NCBI GenBank assembly: GCA_913050645.1
Contig: CAJXAG010000045.1
Span: 1-7,711, forward strand
DNA: 7,711 nt
Source: an uncultured bacterium
GTDB lineage: Bacteria > Patescibacteriota > Minisyncoccia > Phycocordibacterales > UBA918
Direction: 5' to 3'
Below, one piece after another: positions 5,836 to 7,711 of this stretch (positions are counted from its first letter, which is position 1; each line of letters begins with the position of its first letter). The translations under genes and the position numbers were made by a program. The notes under the pieces are model-generated. The model saw nothing but the letters and a program-made list of their open reading frames with translations. It did no database searches and was not told the DNA's origin.

Positions 5836-6774
5836 ATGAAAAAACGATTACTTACCGGACTACAATCCTCAGGAGATTTACATATTGGAAACTATTTTGG
5901 TGCACTGAAACCTTTCGTAGACATGTACGAAGACTACGAGAGCTTCTTGATGATTGCAGACTATCATGCACTTACCTCATTACGCGACCCGCAAGCTATG
6001 CACCGCAACACAATCAATGTCGTAAAAGACTATCTCGCGGCAGGTGTCGACCCAGAAAAAGCGGTTATCTTCCGCCAGTCAGACAACCAGGATCACACCG
6101 AACTTGGATGGGTGCTTAACTGTATGGTGACCGTACCGTTTTTGATGCAAGCACACTCATACAAAGACAAAGTAGCAAAAGGAAAAGAAGCGAATGCAGG
6201 ACTCTTCACGTATCCAATGCTGCAGGCTGCAGACATCACGCTCTACAACGTCGACATCGTACCGGTAGGGGAAGACCAACGGCAACACCTTGAGTATACG
6301 CGTGAGGCAGTTGGGAAGTTTAACCGTACCTACGGAGAGACACTCAAGGAGCCAGAAACAGCAATCCTTGACGGCGTTGGGGTTGTACCGGGGACTGATG
6401 GGGCAAAAATGAGCAAGAGTTACGGAAACACCGTGCCCCTATTTGGCACACCAAAAGAAATAGAGAAGGCAGTGATGGGAATCGTAACGGACTCAGACGG
6501 TGATCGACCAGAGAACGTATACGCCATCCATCGGCTCCTAAAGTCAGCAGATGAACTTGATCCTCTCTATGAAGCACACAAAGGACGTTATGGGGATCTC
6601 AAAAAGGCACTGGTGGCTGATCTAGAAGAGCTTATCGCACCGATGCGTAAAAAACGTGACCAGATATCTGACGATGACGTCAAAGCAGTATTGCAAGACG
6701 GTGTCGCTCGAGCGAAAGAAGTTTCAAACCAAACACTTGCACGAGTGCGCGATGCAGTTGGAATCACACTATAA
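5836..6774 (+). CDS. trpS: tryptophanyl-tRNA synthetase
   Basis: This class I aminoacyl-tRNA synthetase charges tRNA-Trp with tryptophan in the cytosol. The 312-residue protein is in the normal bacterial range. It shows the start GLQSSGDLHIGNYFGAL (8-24) containing the HIGH-type HIGN (16-19), QADITLYNVDIVPVGEDQ-type active-site segment (about 130-148) and the KMSKS loop (191-195, AKMSKSYGN). The C-terminal helical domain (about 205-312) contains the expected KGRYGDLK and IAPMRKKR segments. The same frame stays open upstream through the terminator to 5710, but the protein clearly begins at the ATG at 5836, since the upstream residues overlap the kinase gene and its terminator. This is a housekeeping gene, a separate unit from the kinase. 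Confidence 0.97.
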   Translation: MKKRLLTGLQSSGDLHIGNYFGALKPFVDMYEDYESFLMIADYHALTSLRDPQAMHRNTINVVKDYLAAGVDPEKAVIFRQSDNQDHTELGWVLNCMVTVPFLMQAHSYKDKVAKGKEANAGLFTYPMLQAADITLYNVDIVPVGEDQRQHLEYTREAVGKFNRTYGETLKEPETAILDGVGVVPGTDGAKMSKSYGNTVPLFGTPKEIEKAVMGIVTDSDGDRPENVYAIHRLLKSADELDPLYEAHKGRYGDLKKALVADLEELIAPMRKKRDQISDDDVKAVLQDGVARAKEVSNQTLARVRDAVGITL

Positions 6775-6786
6775 AATAAATATACT
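6758..6786 (+). promoter_or_regulatory. promoter of the 6792 gene inside the trpS 3' end
   Basis: TTGGAA (6758-6763), a 17-bp spacer and TATACT (6781-6786). The -35 lies in the last codons of trpS. The -10 ends 5 bp before the ATG at 6792, so the message would be leaderless or nearly so. No terminator separates the gene from trpS, and read-through expression is also likely. Confidence 0.55.
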
Positions 6787-6791
6787 CGCAT

Positions 6792-7100
6792 ATGTCATTT
6801 CTCAGACCAGAACAAAGCTTTACAAACGAGACACCTGCATCTATCTCCGGTGTGCTTGAAAAATACATTGCTAAAAATGACTGGGAATTAGAATATGTTG
6901 CAGGCAACAGGCCAGAAGAAAATGTTTTTCGTTTTAAACTCAGCTCCAACACTGGTGAAGTCTTAGGCGCACAAGATCACGAAGGCAACACACTCGCACT
7001 TCAAAACCATTTAAGCGAAACACTAGGTGGAGACTATTTTGTTACTAGCGGAGAATCCCCAGAACCGTATATTCAAATTGAAAAGATAGCTCCCAGGTAG
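6792..7100 (+). CDS. hypothetical small soluble protein (102 aa)
   Basis: I do not recognise this 102-residue protein. It has no signal peptide, membrane segment or cysteine. A likely helix (ISGVLEKYIAKNDW, 18-31) is followed by strand-like stretches (VFRFKLSS, 45-52; GEVLGAQDHEGN, 55-66), a second helix (LALQNHLSETL, 68-78), and a final strand (PYIQIEKIA, 92-100). This alternating pattern suggests a small alpha/beta fold. The gene starts 17 bp after trpS. The promoter-like sequence directly before the ATG and the compact, low-complexity-free reading frame support it being real. No Shine-Dalgarno is present. No function is proposed; proximity to trpS is probably incidental. Confidence 0.75.
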   Translation: MSFLRPEQSFTNETPASISGVLEKYIAKNDWELEYVAGNRPEENVFRFKLSSNTGEVLGAQDHEGNTLALQNHLSETLGGDYFVTSGESPEPYIQIEKIAPR

Positions 7101-7137
7101 CTATTGATCACGAGCACGTAAGCTATTCGCAGAGACC

Positions 7138-7166
7138 TTGACTAAGGGTAATATTTGTGATATATT
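7138..7166 (+). promoter_or_regulatory. strong promoter of the 7198 gene
   Basis: TTGACT (7138-7143), a 17-bp spacer and TATATT (7161-7166) preceded by TG at the extended -10 position (TGTGATATATT). Expected start near 7173. An in-frame TTG at 7138 is the first base of this -35, so it is not the translation start. The architecture matches the promoter at 2040-2068. Confidence 0.75.
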
Positions 7167-7197
7167 AGTTTCAGTTTTTAGAAAGGGAAAAGAAAAA

Positions 7198-7461
7198 ATG
7201 GTACTCCCAGCAAAAGTTCTGTATCCAAAAGTCAAAAATGCGGCAGACGCTGTAGCTGTCTGTGAGCTCATGGAGCTCATGGGCAGTACTTACACTTCCA
7301 TTTTTCCAGCAGGAAGCGAGGTGCACGGCAGTTCACTGGTCAACACCGTCCAAGTCGCCGGTGTATTTGACGACATAGAAGAAGCGGATAAGTGCGAAGA
7401 TGTACTGATCACCTTCGGTCACATTCAATCAAGAAACACGGGCGGACCGACTGGTTCCTGA
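7198..7461 (+). CDS. hypothetical small protein (87 aa)
   Basis: I do not recognise this 87-residue soluble protein. It begins MVLPAKVLYPKVKN, continues with a helix (ADAVAVCELMELMG, 16-29), a strand-rich, small-residue-rich middle (TYTSIFPAGSEVHGSSLVNTVQVAGVF, about 31-57), an acidic helix (DDIEEADKCEDVLITF, 58-73) and a Gly/Ser-rich tail. It contains two cysteines (22 and 66). The alternating pattern could be a small alpha/beta or ferredoxin-like fold, but no known motif is visible. The start is ATG at 7198, after a weak purine-rich ribosome site (AAAGGGAAAAG); an upstream in-frame TTG lies within the promoter. The gene has a complete promoter and terminator of its own, so it is probably monocistronic and well expressed. 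It is the only gene here ending in TGA. A tandem 9-bp repeat encodes ELM-ELM. Confidence 0.75.
   Translation: MVLPAKVLYPKVKNAADAVAVCELMELMGSTYTSIFPAGSEVHGSSLVNTVQVAGVFDDIEEADKCEDVLITFGHIQSRNTGGPTGS
7264..7281 (+). repeat. tandem 9-bp repeat within the 7198 gene
   Basis: GAGCTCATG occurs twice in direct tandem, in frame, encoding residues 23-28 (ELMELM). It may be a recent small duplication that lengthened a helix by three residues. Confidence 0.6.
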
Positions 7462-7481
7462 CCTATCTTTTTGTAACGAGT

Positions 7482-7507
7482 AAGCAAGGTACTGCCTTGC
7501 TTTTTTT
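7482..7507 (+). terminator. intrinsic terminator after the 7198 gene
   Basis: An 8-bp stem AAGCAAGG (7482-7489) with CCTTGCTT (7495-7502) and a 5-nt loop. It runs into a seven-T tract (7501-7507). A second copy of the left arm (AAGCAAGGTA, 7524-7533) lies downstream and could compete for the right arm. Confidence 0.85.
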
Positions 7508-7508
7508 G

Positions 7509-7537
7509 TTGACGAACAGCGAGAAGCAAGGTATTTT
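7509..7537 (+). promoter_or_regulatory. possible promoter for a downstream RNA
   Basis: TTGACG (7509-7514), a 17-bp spacer and TATTTT (7532-7537), directly after the terminator. No credible coding frame follows, so if active it would transcribe the structured region to the window end. Confidence 0.35.
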
Positions 7538-7543
7538 ATAGCT

Positions 7544-7711
7544 ATTCCATTGACGCAGCTGACACTGCAGAGGTGAGGGAGGAACAGACAGACGTCTTAG
7601 TAGAACCCTCCGGGTCGCGCACGACACGCGTTGGTCGAAAATAAAGGATACTGCACCGAGGTCCGGCCTAGGGCTAGCCCTAGGCCGGACCTCGGTAGAA
7701 GAGGATTGAAG
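7544..7711 (+). ncRNA. candidate structured RNA of unknown class, cut by the window end
   Basis: This stretch has no ATG on the plus strand and no credible coding frame. It is richer in GC than the coding regions and rich in self-complementary pieces: GAGGG near 7575-7580 with CCCTC near 7607-7611, CGCG/CGCG around 7617-7630, and the 42-bp palindrome at 7655-7696. A promoter-like element ends just before it. I looked for the signatures of tRNA, tmRNA, RNase P RNA, 6S and SRP RNA and found none. It could be an unrecognised ncRNA, the leader of a downstream gene or rRNA operon, or simply intergenic. Strand is set only by the promoter candidate. Confidence 0.35.
7655..7696. repeat. perfect 42-bp GC-rich palindrome
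   Basis: Two 21-base arms, the left beginning ACCGAGGTCCGGCC and the right ending GGCCGGACCTCGGT, are exact reverse complements with no spacer (centre between 7675 and 7676). The bases on either side (C7654 and A7697) no longer pair. No T tract follows, so it is not a standard terminator. As RNA it would form a very stable hairpin, as DNA a potential cruciform. Confidence 0.95.

Noticed and set aside
7086..7104. 6-bp inverted repeat ATAGCT/AGCTAT at the stop codon of the 6792 gene
   Set aside because: The stem is short and AT-rich with no following T tract, too weak to call a terminator.
177..7461. Possible UGA recoding as in some CPR lineages, since eight of the nine main genes end in TAA or TAG
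   Set aside because: The 7198 gene ends in TGA and no gene contains an in-frame TGA at a conserved position. Read-through there would add only five residues before a TAA, so there is no positive evidence for recoding.
7573..7644. Short GTG-started frame of 23 codons
   Set aside because: It is too short and Arg/Thr-rich, with no ribosome site at proper spacing and overlap with the self-complementary region.
7544..7711. RNase P RNA, tmRNA, SRP RNA or tRNA in the last 170 bases
   Set aside because: The RNase P GAGGAAAGTCC core, the tmRNA GATTCGAC element, the SRP tetraloop-region consensus and a tRNA T-loop were all looked for by eye and not found.
7697..7711. Final bases ending ATTGAAG, resembling the end of some CRISPR repeats
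   Set aside because: There is only one occurrence, with no spacing pattern and no cas gene.

Overview
The window reads as a piece of a small, moderately AT-rich bacterial genome, most likely from the Patescibacteria/CPR (Parcubacteria-like) lineage. That assignment is inference. It rests on the compact layout, several small orphan proteins, a multi-pass membrane histidine kinase of a type common in that group, the near absence of Shine-Dalgarno sequences, and a SpeD-like protein of a type I associate with CPR genomes. No rRNA or ribosomal protein is present to fix the taxonomy.

Layout. Positions 1-82 may hold the 3' end of a membrane protein. Positions 177-2014 carry a tight same-strand polyamine cluster: a divergent SpeD-family pyruvoyl decarboxylase, a DUF2617-like protein, and spermidine synthase (speE). 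A separately promoted three-helix membrane protein of unknown function follows (2108-2701). A bidirectional terminator then separates it from a convergent minus-strand gene (2763-3836), an L-arginine:glycine-amidinotransferase-like enzyme strikingly similar to the animal enzyme. Across a 102-bp divergent spacer with a 9-bp inverted repeat lie a 52-residue single-pass membrane protein and a 551-residue membrane histidine kinase with no response regulator beside it. After a strong terminator come trpS, a small hypothetical protein with its own near-leaderless promoter, and a second small hypothetical protein with a textbook promoter and terminator. The last 200 bases have no credible coding frame. 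They hold a possible promoter, GC-rich self-complementary sequence, and a perfect 42-bp palindrome close to the window end. This may be an unidentified structured RNA.

How the genes may work together. Known chemistry suggests an arginine-to-polyamine route. The amidinotransferase would release L-ornithine from arginine. The SpeD-like protein keeps the pyruvoyl-forming Ser/His/Cys spacing but lacks the TWPE segment of true AdoMet decarboxylases, so it could decarboxylate ornithine (or arginine) rather than AdoMet. SpeE would then aminopropylate putrescine. This is a hypothesis. SpeE still needs decarboxylated AdoMet, which must come either from this SpeD or from a second one elsewhere. The DUF2617-like protein between the two enzymes is the unexplained member of the cluster and the best candidate here for a new polyamine-related function.
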